From DASQFU01 sp035632955 (GTDB lineage Bacteria > Eisenbacteria > RBG-16-71-46), in assembly GCA_035632955.1 (NCBI GenBank), contig DASQFU010000028.1, forward strand, positions 1 through 10,184: a DNA stretch of 10,184 nucleotides, given 5' to 3'. The position numbers were made by a program, and so were the translations under genes. The notes below the pieces were generated by a model. The model worked only from the letters and a program-made list of their open reading frames with translations, was not told the origin of the DNA and did not search any database. Shown here one piece after another: positions 1 to 7,312 of the stretch (its first letter is position 1; every line of letters starts with the position of its first letter).

Positions 1-341
1 GTTGAGCCATCCGCCCCGGGGCGGATGAACTTACCTGCTCCGCGAGCGAAGGTGGCGCCGCTCGCACCCCAGCGCTTCGCGCTGCAGCTCACAACAACAA
101 AAACATACACCGGCGCCCGCGAAAAGAAACATTGCGGCCAATATTCAGTGCCATGAAAGACACGAACCCCTCAATACCAATACCCGCCACGACTCCTCCC
201 CTCGATAATGGGATTCAAAGTATGTCGTCCAGCCGCCGCTACCCATCGCCGTCGGAACATGGCGGGCCGTGAAATGTGACATCCATCGAACGTGATCGCG
301 CGTAGTCGCTCGTCCTCAACACCTGCCAGGCGTCTCGGGCG
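1..341. other. Intergenic region without a convincing gene
   Basis: This stretch is less GC-rich than the rest, with A-rich patches around 90-135 and 150-180, and lies beyond the 3' end of the debranching-enzyme gene. I find no open frame with protein-like composition and no tRNA or rRNA-like sequence. It contains the 20-bp palindrome at 8-27 and a small hairpin at 70-84 (CAGCGC, 3-nt loop, GCGCTG). Two short frames were examined and rejected. The AT-richer segment could hold a promoter for a gene left of the window, but I cannot define one. Confidence 0.5.
8..27. repeat. Perfect 20-bp palindrome
   Basis: CATCCGCCCCGGGGCGGATG is a perfect inverted repeat of two 10-base arms with no spacer. 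The symmetry breaks on both sides (C7 does not pair with A28). It could be a dimeric-regulator site or a folded RNA element. There is no T-tract on either side, so a simple intrinsic terminator is not supported. Confidence 0.6.
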
Positions 342-2393
342 TTAGACCGTAGCTTCCACCTGCTTCTGGCGCGCCTTGCGCGGCGCCGATCGTCTCTCGC
401 TCAGCAGGTGCCAGACGCGCAGTGTCTCGCCGACCGACCACGCCTGTGCGATGCACCCCTTCGGCGCGTAGGGCGCATCGCCGTCGGTCACCTCGGGCAG
501 GCTGCCGATGCCATAATTCGACAGCAGATCCCCGAGCGGCTCGAGCAACGCCAGCGCGCGCTGACGATCTCGGTACACGCGAAAGTGCGCGAGCGCGTAG
601 TGCGGGAGCAGCCAGGTCCACGCCGTCCCCTGGTGATAGGCGCCGTCGCGCGCCGCGGGGTCGCCGGCATAGCGTCCCCGATACGCGGGATCGTTGGGCG
701 CCAGGCTCCGCAGCCCGTGAGACGTGAGCAGCCAGCGCCCGCACGTCTCGACCACCGAGCGCCGGCGCGGCGGCGAGAGCGGGCTGTCGGGAAGCGAGAC
801 CGCGAAGATCTGGTTCGGGCGGATGGCGGGATCGGGGCCGCGCGGCCCGTCGATCACGTCGTAGAGGCAGCCGAGCTCGTGATTCCAGAAGCGCTCGAAA
901 GAGTTCTCGACGCGGCGCGCGAGGGTCGCGAACGCGTCGGTCGGCCGGCGCAGCCGGCGCGCCAGGTCCGTCATGGTCATGAGGGCGTTGTACCAGAGCG
1001 CATTGATCTCGACCGGCTTGCCGCGCCGCGGCGTGACCACCCGGTCATCGACCTTGGCGTCCATCCACGTGAGCTGCACGCCGTCCTCGCCCTGGGTCAC
1101 GAGCCCGTCGCGCGGGTCCACGCCGATCCCGAAACGGGTTCCGCGCTCGTACCAAGCGCCGATGTCCTCGAGCACCGAGAACACCTCGGCGAGAAACGCG
1201 TCGTCCGCAGTCGCGTCGTGATAGGCGCGCACCGCCTGGAAGAACCACAGCCCGGCATCAGCGGTGTGGTAGTCGGGCGCCTCGCCATGATCGAGGAAGC
1301 GGTTCGGGAGCATGCCACGGTCTTCGTGACGCGCGTGAGTGGCGAGCACGGCCTTGGCGACTTCCGGGCGGCCGGTGGCCAGCGCAAGGCCGGGGAGCGC
1401 GATCATCGTGTCGCGGCCCCAGTCCGAGAACCAGGGGTAGCCGGCGATGATCGAGCGGCCGAGCGGATCTCTAGGACTCGGACGCTCGACGACGAACGCG
1501 TCCGCAGCCAGCACCAGACGCCGCACCCATGCCGGCGCGGTGCGCGCCGCCGCGCGATGCGCCTGGCGCCAGGCGTCGAGCAGCGCGCGATCGTGCGCGG
1601 CGCGACGCGAGCGAGCCGCGGCGAGCGCCAGCGCCCGGGGCGGCCCGGTTGCCGTCGCCGCGCGGGTGCCCGCCGTCACGGTCAGCGACTCGCCGGCGGC
1701 GAGCACCGCCACCAGCTCGCCGGCGAACAAATGATCCTCGACGTGGTCGAGGCCACGCTCCGCTTCACGAGCGAGCGCGAACTGGCGATGCCACTGCTGG
1801 GCCGGGATCAGGTCGGCGCCGGGAGCCGAGAGCCACAGCGGCGGCCCCGGGGCCAGAAGCACGCGCATGCCGTCCGGCGTGGGATCGATCTCGGCGCGCT
1901 CCACACCCGGCGACGTCAGGAGGTGATGATCGCGGCGGTTCACGAGCGCCCTGAGCGCCAGCCGCACGGCGGCGTGCGCGGCGACCAGCCGGTATTCCAC
2001 GTGGGTCGTGTTCTCGCCGTGCTCCATCCACACGCGCTTCTCGAGTCGCGTGTCGCCGATCGCCCACGTCCACACCGGCACCGAGTCTTCCAGCCGGAAC
2101 GACTCGAGATGCCGGTAGCCCTGCGGCGCCAGCGAGCCGCTCGCCCAGAGGTTGGTGTCGAGATCGAGCCACACGCCGTCGAGCTCGATTCGCTCGCCGA
2201 GCTTGGCGAGGAGCAGCGTGCGGCCGAGTGGCGGCTCGAGCGCCGCGAACAGGAGTCCGTGGTAGCGGCGCGAAAGCACGCCGCTCACGGTGCCCGACGC
2301 GTAGCCGCCGATGCCGTTCGTGACCAGCCACTCGCGATTCGTCGCCCATGCCGGGTCGCCGAGTCGGTCCCGACCCACTCGCAGCTCGTCCAT
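342..2393 (-). CDS. Glycogen debranching enzyme, amylo-alpha-1,6-glucosidase (GH133 type)
   Basis: Predicted to hydrolyse alpha-1,6 branch linkages of glycogen or limit dextrin in the cytoplasm. The 683-residue product matches the usual length of the bacterial/archaeal GDE family. An N-terminal GDE_N-like domain (about 1-250) opens with EWLVTNGIGGYASGTV (21-36) and RRYHGLL (42-48). An (alpha/alpha)6-barrel glucosidase domain (about 285-665) carries SDWGRDTM (323-330), MLPNRF (361-366), YHTADAGLWFF (375-385), LTWMDAKVDD (441-450), IRPNQIFAVSLPDSPL (524-539), AYHQGTAWTWL (585-595) and SLPEVTDG (631-638). The open frame runs 283 codons further upstream, but that part is antisense to the neighbouring gene and has no family character. 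The ATG at 2393 starts about 20 residues before the conserved EWL motif and is preceded by GGGGA. No signal peptide is visible. The family call is near certain; the exact start is less so. Confidence 0.93.
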   Translation of the reverse strand: MDELRVGRDRLGDPAWATNREWLVTNGIGGYASGTVSGVLSRRYHGLLFAALEPPLGRTLLLAKLGERIELDGVWLDLDTNLWASGSLAPQGYRHLESFRLEDSVPVWTWAIGDTRLEKRVWMEHGENTTHVEYRLVAAHAAVRLALRALVNRRDHHLLTSPGVERAEIDPTPDGMRVLLAPGPPLWLSAPGADLIPAQQWHRQFALAREAERGLDHVEDHLFAGELVAVLAAGESLTVTAGTRAATATGPPRALALAAARSRRAAHDRALLDAWRQAHRAAARTAPAWVRRLVLAADAFVVERPSPRDPLGRSIIAGYPWFSDWGRDTMIALPGLALATGRPEVAKAVLATHARHEDRGMLPNRFLDHGEAPDYHTADAGLWFFQAVRAYHDATADDAFLAEVFSVLEDIGAWYERGTRFGIGVDPRDGLVTQGEDGVQLTWMDAKVDDRVVTPRRGKPVEINALWYNALMTMTDLARRLRRPTDAFATLARRVENSFERFWNHELGCLYDVIDGPRGPDPAIRPNQIFAVSLPDSPLSPPRRRSVVETCGRWLLTSHGLRSLAPNDPAYRGRYAGDPAARDGAYHQGTAWTWLLPHYALAHFRVYRDRQRALALLEPLGDLLSNYGIGSLPEVTDGDAPYAPKGCIAQAWSVGETLRVWHLLSERRSAPRKARQKQVEATV

Positions 2394-2553
2394 GAGAGTC
2401 CCCACGATCGATCTCGATGGAACGTGGCGTTGGAGGAGCGCCCCGGCAGGCTGGATGTCCGATGCGCTAGAGTCTCGCGAACGCCATCCGGACCGCGACG
2501 CTTCACGCCGCCGTCCCCCCATCTTATTACCAGCCTCGGAGTCGCGCCACACC
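2394..2553. promoter_or_regulatory. Divergent intergenic region between debranching enzyme and VOC-like gene
   Basis: These 160 bp separate two divergent start codons and must hold both promoters if the starts are right. The palindromic CTAG core near 2467-2470 gives a TAG-type -10-like hexamer on either strand (plus TAGAGT, minus TAGCGC), similar to the boxes before tdk and the ABC ATPase. I see no convincing -35 for either direction, so the exact sites remain undefined. Confidence 0.3.
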
Positions 2554-3342
2554 GTGCCTCGAGTCTTCCGCCTGACCTTGCTCGCGGCCGTCCTCGCGCT
2601 CGCACCATCCTGCTCGGCGGCGACCGTCCGAACGACGCCCGTGCGCGCGAGCAATGCCATGCTGCGCGGCGTGGCGTGGCCGGTTGCAAGCGTGGCGGAC
2701 GCCGAGTCGCTGGCTACCCGACTCGGGTTCGAACGGCTGCTCGAAATGGGCCATCGCTGGAGCCAGACGGCGCGGCTCGAGAACGGCGCCCTCCTCTGGT
2801 ACGCCGCGGGCCGCGACACGAGCTTCCGAGCGCGCGCCGGAAGTGCCGTGCTGCCGCTGTTCACCGGCCTGCCGCCGGGAGCGATCGGTGGGCTGCCGGT
2901 CGGCCAATGGAACGCGCCGGAGGGCAAGGCCATGCCGCATCCGAACGGCGCGATCGAGCTGGTCCGCGTGACCGCCGTGGTCGCGAGCCTCGATGGGGCG
3001 TGCGCGGCCTGGGAACGGCATGGCGTGAAGTTCGGAAGACGCTTCACGGACCCCAGGCACGCGCGCCCGGCCCGGGAAGCCACGCTGCAGGACGGCCGAG
3101 TCGTGCGCTTCGTCGCGGCGAACTCAAAGGCCGGCGCGGCCACCGATCTCGCGTTGCGCTGGGTCGGCTTCACGATCGCCGTGAACGAGCTGAAAAGCGC
3201 GAGCGCCCACCTTCGCAAGTCCGGCGTCGCGGTGTCCTGCATGGACGAGGCAGAGCGTCCTCAGCGGTGCCGGGTCGACGTGGGCGATGTGCTCGGCGTC
3301 GAGATCGAGCTGGTGCCGAGTTCCGCCGGGTCGCCGCGTTGA
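2554..3342 (+). CDS. Exported glyoxalase/VOC-like protein
   Basis: The product is 262 residues from a GTG start. That start was chosen because it places a clear signal sequence at the N-terminus: VFRLTLLAAVLALAPSC (4-20), then SAA. Cys20 could be a lipidation site, though APSC is not an ideal lipobox; signal peptidase I cleavage nearby is the alternative. The mature part looks like repeated VOC modules. One starts at LRGVAWPVASVADAESLATRLGFE (37-60), one at ELVRVTAVVASLDGACAAWERHGVKF (135-160), and one at LRWVGFTIAVNELKSASAHLRKSG (201-224), ending in VLGVEIELV (247-255). This pattern fits glyoxalase-like/dioxygenase superfamily folds, but the metal ligands cannot be assigned by eye, so enzymatic activity and substrate are unknown. 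GGAG lies 12 nt before the GTG, a long spacing. An upstream ATG at 2456 is in frame but would put about 33 unlikely residues before the signal peptide. tdk follows after 35 nt from its own promoter. Confidence 0.55.
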   Translation: MPRVFRLTLLAAVLALAPSCSAATVRTTPVRASNAMLRGVAWPVASVADAESLATRLGFERLLEMGHRWSQTARLENGALLWYAAGRDTSFRARAGSAVLPLFTGLPPGAIGGLPVGQWNAPEGKAMPHPNGAIELVRVTAVVASLDGACAAWERHGVKFGRRFTDPRHARPAREATLQDGRVVRFVAANSKAGAATDLALRWVGFTIAVNELKSASAHLRKSGVAVSCMDEAERPQRCRVDVGDVLGVEIELVPSSAGSPR

Positions 3343-3368
3343 CACTGTCCGGCGCAGGGGTTTAGCGT
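3339..3368 (+). promoter_or_regulatory. Sigma70-like promoter for tdk, apparently leaderless
   Basis: A consensus -35 TTGACA (3339-3344) overlaps the stop codon of the upstream gene. After an 18-nt spacer comes TAGCGT (3363-3368; the register TTAGCG gives 17 nt). The tdk ATG begins 9 nt after this box and has no purine-rich Shine-Dalgarno, so transcription would start at or within 1-3 nt of the ATG. The -10 is far from the E. coli consensus, but the same box-to-ATG spacing recurs at 9990. Confidence 0.5.
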
Positions 3369-3377
3369 CGCCCACTC

Positions 3378-4073
3378 ATGTCGGAGCCCGCATTGCCGAA
3401 CACCCAGACCGGCTGGATCGAAGTGATCGTCGGGAGCATGTACAGCGGCAAGACCGAAGAGCTGATTCGCCGCCTGCGCCGCGCCCAGATCGCGCGCCAG
3501 AGGGTGGAGATCTTCAAGCCGGTCCTCGACGACCGCTACGCGCACGACGCGATCGTCTCCCACAGCGAGCTGCGGATCCCCTCGCGTGCGGTCAGGTCCG
3601 CGAGCGAGGTGCTGCGCCACGCCCACGAAGCCCAGGTGATCGGCATCGACGAGGGGCAGTTCCTGGGCGCCGATCTGGTCCGCGTGTGCGAGACGCTCGC
3701 CAACCGCGGCAAGCGCGTGATCGTCGCGGGCCTGGATCAGGACTATGCGGGCCGGCCGTTCGAGCCGATGCCGGAGCTGCTCGCGGTCGCCGAGTACATC
3801 ACCAAGACGCTCGCCATCTGCGTCGTGTGCGGCAACCCCGCCAACCGAACGTACCGCAAGGTGCGCCGCAGCGGGCGCGTGGTCGTGGGCGGCACCGACG
3901 TCTACGAAGCGCGCTGCCGGCGCTGTTATCTGCTCGGGCGCCGGGTTCAGGCCCCCGCAGCGGCCCCGCCACTGGGAGGATCCCATGCCAGATCTCGGAC
4001 GCCGCGCCCTGCGGGCCGCGCTCGCGCTGCTCGCGCTGGCGCTGCTCGCACCGGGCTGCGGCAAGAAGGCTGA
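3378..4073 (+). CDS. tdk: Thymidine kinase, type II
   Basis: Phosphorylates thymidine (and deoxyuridine) with ATP to give dTMP in the salvage pathway, in the cytoplasm as a tetramer in known family members. The P-loop is GSMYSGKTEE (19-28). DEGQF (91-95) carries the Walker B acid and the catalytic-base Glu92. The structural zinc is bound by two Cys pairs, C148/C151 and C180/C183. The lasso-region sequence GGTDVYEARCRRCY (171-184) is typical. Family members normally stop soon after the last Cys pair, at about 190-200 residues. This one runs to 231, and its last 30 codons overlap the next gene in another frame. The tail is low-complexity Arg/Ala/Pro and looks like read-through coding imposed by the overlap, either natural or from an indel near 3930-3980. 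Its neighbour, a nucleoside-binding lipoprotein, supports a salvage role. Confidence 0.95.
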   Translation: MSEPALPNTQTGWIEVIVGSMYSGKTEELIRRLRRAQIARQRVEIFKPVLDDRYAHDAIVSHSELRIPSRAVRSASEVLRHAHEAQVIGIDEGQFLGADLVRVCETLANRGKRVIVAGLDQDYAGRPFEPMPELLAVAEYITKTLAICVVCGNPANRTYRKVRRSGRVVVGGTDVYEARCRRCYLLGRRVQAPAAAPPLGGSHARSRTPRPAGRARAARAGAARTGLRQEG

Positions 4074-5022
4074 CCCGACTCCCTCGCCGACTCCGAGCGC
4101 CGCCTTCAAGGTCGGCCTGGTGTTCGACATCGGCGGGCGCGGCGACAAGTCTTTCAACGACGCCGCCTATGCCGGCCTGGAGCGCGCCCAGCGCGAGCTC
4201 GGCGTCGAGTTCACGACGCTCGAGAGCGGCGAAGGGGCCGACCGCGAGGCGCAGATGCGTCAGCTCGCCGCCGGCGACGCCCAGCTCATCTTCGGCGTCG
4301 GCTTCCTGTTCACAGACGACATCCGCACGCTTGCCCAGGAGTTTCCGAACAAGCAGTTCGCGTGCATCGACTACACCGTGCGGGCGAACGAGACCCTGCC
4401 GGCGAACCTGGCGGCGCTGGTGTTCCGCGAAGAGGAAGGCTCCTACCTGGTCGGCGCGCTCGCCGGGCTCCTGACCCGCTCGGACAAGGTCGGGTTCGTG
4501 GGCGGCATGGGAACCCCGCTGATCAAGAAGTTCGAGGCCGGCTATGTGGCGGGCGTGCGCGCAACCAACCCCGAGGCGCAGGTCCTGGTGAAGTACGCCG
4601 GCGCCACCGCGAACGCGTTCAAGGATCCGACCAAGGGCAAGGAGCTGGCGCTCGCCGAGTATCACGCGGGCGCCGACATCATCTACCACGCCTCGGGGTC
4701 GACCGGTCTCGGCGTGTTCGAAGCGGCGCGCGAGCAGGACAAACTCGCGATCGGCGTCGACTCCGATCAATACGACGAAGCGCCCGGCAACATCCTCACC
4801 TCCATGATCAAGCGCGTCGACGTCGCCGTGTTCGACACCATCCGCGACGCGTCGAGCGGCCAGTGGAAGGGTGGCGTGCAGGTGTTCGGGCTCGCCGAGG
4901 ACGGCGTCGGCTGGGTCTACGACCAGCGCAACCAGGCGCTGGTCCCCGCCGAGGCGAAGGCTCGGCTGGACGAGCTCAAGTCCGAAGTGATCGCCGGCAA
5001 GGTCACGGTCCCGACGCAGTAG
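3985..5022 (+). CDS. bmpA: Bmp/PnrA-family nucleoside-binding lipoprotein of an ABC transporter
   Basis: Predicted extracytoplasmic, membrane-anchored solute-binding protein delivering purine or other nucleosides to an ABC permease. The product is 345 residues with a Type II signal peptide: RRALRAALALLALALLAPGC (6-25), Cys25 lipidated, then a Pro/Ser/Thr linker. The mature start KVGLVFDIGGRGDKSFNDAAY is the hallmark of the Bmp domain. Later family motifs include FACIDYTV, YLVGALAGLL, KVGFVGGMGTPLIKKFEAGYVAGV, ADIIYHASGSTGLGVFEAA, and AIGVDSDQYDEAPGNILTSMIKRVD, where the Asp residues would bind the ribose. The ATG is fixed by GGGAGG (3974-3979) with 5-nt spacing and by the signal peptide. It overlaps the end of tdk by 89 nt, so translation is probably coupled. 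In many genomes the ATPase and permeases follow directly. Here a metallohydrolase follows, and a matching ATPase appears only at 10005. Sugar or autoinducer binding by a divergent relative is a weaker alternative. Confidence 0.92.
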   Translation: MPDLGRRALRAALALLALALLAPGCGKKADPTPSPTPSAAFKVGLVFDIGGRGDKSFNDAAYAGLERAQRELGVEFTTLESGEGADREAQMRQLAAGDAQLIFGVGFLFTDDIRTLAQEFPNKQFACIDYTVRANETLPANLAALVFREEEGSYLVGALAGLLTRSDKVGFVGGMGTPLIKKFEAGYVAGVRATNPEAQVLVKYAGATANAFKDPTKGKELALAEYHAGADIIYHASGSTGLGVFEAAREQDKLAIGVDSDQYDEAPGNILTSMIKRVDVAVFDTIRDASSGQWKGGVQVFGLAEDGVGWVYDQRNQALVPAEAKARLDELKSEVIAGKVTVPTQ

Positions 5023-5046
5023 CGGTCGTCGCCACCGAGCGCGCCC

Positions 5047-5928
5047 ATGACGTCCGCCGCAGCGCCGTGGACCGATCTTGGCGGCGGCGTGCTCGTCCGC
5101 CGCAGCGCCGCGTTCCAGATGAACAGCGTCGCCCTGCTGGACGGACGTCAGGCCCTGCTCGTCGATCCCGGCGTCCTGCCCTCCGAGCTCGACGACGTGG
5201 CGCGGGCGGTGCGGGAGACCAGGCCCGAGAAGCTCACGCTGTTCATGACCCACGCGCATTGGGATCACGTCCTCGGCCGCGCCTGGTGGCCGGCGTCGCC
5301 CGTGATCGCCCATGACCGGTTCGCGGCCGCGGTGGCGAAGCATCGCGACCACATCCTCGGCCAGGCGCGCGAGTGGTCGGAGAAACTCGGCGAGCGCTGG
5401 GAACGGGGCTTCGAGCCGTTCCGGCCCGAGACCGAGGTCGCCGGGCTCCACTTCATGAAGCTCGAGCCCTGGCTTCTCGTCTTCCGCGACGCGCTCGGCC
5501 ATCACGACACCCAGCTCAGCCTGCATCTGCCCGACCGCCGCATCCTGATCGCGGCGGACATGCTGTCGGACGTCGAAGGGCCGATCCTGAATCGCCCGGC
5601 CGCGATCTATCGCCGCACGCTCGCCGCTTTGCTGCCGCTAGCCGAGCATGGCGCGATCGAGACGCTGATTCCCGGCCATGGCTCGGTGGCGCTGGGCCGG
5701 GACGCGGTGCTCGAGCGGTTGCGTCGGGATCTCGGCTATCTCGACCAACTCGAGGACGGCGTGCGTGCGGCGCGGCGCGAGGGCCTCGACCTCGAGGACG
5801 CGCAGAGCCGCCTCGCCGGGATCGCGGGCGACTCGTCCGACGCCGAGGCGCGCGCCAACCATCTTGCCAACGTCGAAATCGAGTATTGCGCCCTGGGCAC
5901 CCAACCCGCGGCGCGACGCAACCGCTGA
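5047..5928 (+). CDS. MBL-fold metallo-hydrolase
   Basis: The product is a 293-residue member of the metallo-beta-lactamase superfamily with a complete dinuclear-metal ligand set. The motif THAHWDH supplies H69, H71, D73 and H74. GHHDTQLSL supplies H152 or H153, AADML supplies D171, and PGHGSV supplies H211. The first strand pair (NSVALLDGRQALLVDPG, 26-42) is the usual fold start. The C-terminal part (about 220-293) is helical and charged, without a recognised domain. The overall pattern resembles glyoxalase II-like or other hydrolases of the superfamily, but the substrate cannot be told from sequence. There is no signal peptide, so it is probably cytoplasmic. It starts 24 nt after the Bmp gene on the same strand with only a weak GAGCG ahead of the ATG, so it is probably cotranscribed with it. 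The next gene starts 21 nt after its stop. Confidence 0.88.
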   Translation: MTSAAAPWTDLGGGVLVRRSAAFQMNSVALLDGRQALLVDPGVLPSELDDVARAVRETRPEKLTLFMTHAHWDHVLGRAWWPASPVIAHDRFAAAVAKHRDHILGQAREWSEKLGERWERGFEPFRPETEVAGLHFMKLEPWLLVFRDALGHHDTQLSLHLPDRRILIAADMLSDVEGPILNRPAAIYRRTLAALLPLAEHGAIETLIPGHGSVALGRDAVLERLRRDLGYLDQLEDGVRAARREGLDLEDAQSRLAGIAGDSSDAEARANHLANVEIEYCALGTQPAARRNR

Positions 5929-5949
5929 GACGATCACCCCGGAGGTGCC

Positions 5950-7203
5950 ATGCCGCGCGAGAACCTGAACCCCTTCAAGATCGCACAGCAGTACTTCGAC
6001 CAGGCCGCGGAACGCCTGGGGCTCGATCCCGGCCTGCGCGCGATTCTCGCGGCGCCAAAACGCGCGCTCACGGTTTCGATCCCGGTGCGGATGGACGACG
6101 GCCGCTATCACGTGTTCACCGGCCACCGGGTTCAGCACAACATCGCCCGCGGCCCCGCCAAGGGCGGCATCCGCTACCACCCCGGCGTCACGCTCGACGA
6201 GATCAAGGCGCTGGCATCCTGGATGACGTGGAAGTGCGCGTGCCTGGACCTGCCGTTCGGAGGCGGCAAAGGCGGCGTGACGTGCGACCCGCGCAAGATG
6301 TCGAACGGCGAGCTCGAGCGGCTGACGCGCCGCTACACGAGCGAGATCCTGCCGATCATCGGTCCCGAGCAGGACATCCCGGCACCGGATGTTTACACCG
6401 ACTCGCAGACCATGGCCTGGATCATGGACACGGTGAGCATGACGCGCGGCGCGACCACGCTCGGCGTCGTCACCGGCAAGCCGATCGGGCTCGGCGGATC
6501 CCGCGGCCGGGATCGCGCCACGGCCCGTGGCGTGCAGTTCGTGCTGCGGGAGGTGTGCAAGCAGCGTAAATTGGCGCTCGCAGGCGCCAAAGTGGCGATC
6601 CAGGGCTTCGGCAATGCGGGCGGCTTCATGGCGTCGCTGCTGCACGAGGAAGGCGCGAAAGTCGTGGCCGCCAGCGACTCGGGCGGCGGCGTGCATCACC
6701 ATCAGGGTCTCGATCCGGCGGCGCTCCATCGCCACAAGCAGGGCGGCCAGAGCCTCAAAACGTTCCAGCCCGGAAAACCGATCACGAACCAGCAGCTGCT
6801 CGAGCTGCCGGTGGATATCCTGGTCCCGGCGGCGCTCGAGAACCAGATCACCGCGACCAACGCTTCGCGGATCAAGGCCAAGGTGATCGCCGAGGCCGCG
6901 AACGGTCCCACGACGCCGCTCGCCGACGACATCCTGTTCCGTCGCGGCCGCACGGTGATCCCGGACATCCTCGCGAACGCCGGCGGCGTGACCGTCTCCT
7001 ACTTCGAATGGGTGCAGGACTTCTACGCCTACTTCTGGGAGGACGTCGAGGTCGACCGCGGGCTCGAGAAGGCGATGGTCCGCGCCTACAAGGCGGTCGC
7101 CGAGGCGGCGGCCCGGCACAAGACGAGCCTACGCGGCGGCGCCTACGTGGTCGCCGTCGGGCGCGTCGCCGAGGCGACGCGGTTGCGCGGCATCTTCCCG
7201 TGA
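5950..7203 (+). CDS. gdhA: Glu/Leu/Phe/Val dehydrogenase, probably glutamate dehydrogenase
   Basis: Catalyses reversible oxidative deamination, most likely glutamate to 2-oxoglutarate and ammonia. The 417-residue length is typical of the hexameric bacterial enzyme. The N-terminal substrate domain has PAKGGIRYHP (69-78, Lys71), WMTWKCACLDLPFGGGKGGV (91-110; K95 and the catalytic Lys107) and QDIPAPDVYT (141-150, catalytic Asp147). The Rossmann domain starts with KVAIQGFGNAG (214-224). Asp243 at the end of the second strand (AASDS) suggests NAD+ preference over NADP+, an inference. The C-terminal part carries EAANGPTTPLADDIL and PDILANAGGVTVSYFEWVQ. The start is set by GGAGG (5941-5945), 4 nt before the ATG. 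One oddity is HHHQGLD at 249-255, where relatives usually have a small or Asn/Pro-containing turn. Leucine/valine/phenylalanine dehydrogenases are shorter and lack parts of this pattern. It sits 21 nt after the MBL gene, so the two probably form one operon. Confidence 0.93.
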   Translation: MPRENLNPFKIAQQYFDQAAERLGLDPGLRAILAAPKRALTVSIPVRMDDGRYHVFTGHRVQHNIARGPAKGGIRYHPGVTLDEIKALASWMTWKCACLDLPFGGGKGGVTCDPRKMSNGELERLTRRYTSEILPIIGPEQDIPAPDVYTDSQTMAWIMDTVSMTRGATTLGVVTGKPIGLGGSRGRDRATARGVQFVLREVCKQRKLALAGAKVAIQGFGNAGGFMASLLHEEGAKVVAASDSGGGVHHHQGLDPAALHRHKQGGQSLKTFQPGKPITNQQLLELPVDILVPAALENQITATNASRIKAKVIAEAANGPTTPLADDILFRRGRTVIPDILANAGGVTVSYFEWVQDFYAYFWEDVEVDRGLEKAMVRAYKAVAEAAARHKTSLRGGAYVVAVGRVAEATRLRGIFP

Positions 7204-7215
7204 CGCCGGAGGTCT

Positions 7216-7254
7216 CGGTCCGGTCGGCGAGCGCTTCGAACCGCGAGCGGACCG
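7216..7254 (+). repeat. Inverted repeat after the glutamate dehydrogenase gene
   Basis: CGGTCCG (7216-7222) pairs perfectly with CGGACCG (7248-7254) across a 25-nt loop that itself contains TTCGAA. It lies 12 nt after the stop codon. There is no T-run, so it could be a weak or factor-assisted terminator, an mRNA 3' structure, or chance in GC-rich DNA. The remainder of the gap up to 7312 holds a possible -10-like TAGAAG (7276-7281) for the next gene, without a recognisable -35. Confidence 0.3.
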
Positions 7255-7312
7255 CCGGCACCCGCGACTGCGTGATAGAAGCGTGCCTGCTTCCGGGTGA
7301 CGCGTCCCGGAC

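Noticed and set aside
89..190. 33-codon GTG frame on the minus strand preceded by GGAGG
   Set aside because: The ribosome-site spacing is only 4 nt, the product has no recognisable character and ends in a hydrophobic run; chance is likely. It shows no TWGxIKxxYR motif.
153..272. 39-codon ATG frame on the plus strand in the left gap
   Set aside because: There is no Shine-Dalgarno or -10-like box at the right distance, and the composition is Pro/Ser-rich without any motif.
2394..3242. In-frame upstream extension of the debranching enzyme to 966 residues
   Set aside because: The extra 283 codons are antisense to the VOC-like gene and show no family similarity; conserved sequence begins just after the ATG at 2393.
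408..3365. A 985-codon open frame on the plus strand opposite the debranching enzyme
   Set aside because: It is Arg/Ala/Pro/His-rich with no domain and lies antisense to a clear GH133 gene; it is open only because of GC-rich codon bias.
3799..5526. Long minus-strand frame across the Bmp and MBL genes
   Set aside because: It overlaps two well-supported plus-strand genes and has the composition of a shadow frame.
6676..6715. His-rich HHHQ turn in glutamate dehydrogenase as a metal site
   Set aside because: It is a short local substitution in a surface turn with no other ligands in view, and all catalytic motifs are normal.
5638..7119. 493-codon minus-strand frame opposite gdhA
   Set aside because: It is an antisense shadow of a confidently identified dehydrogenase, with no motif of its own.
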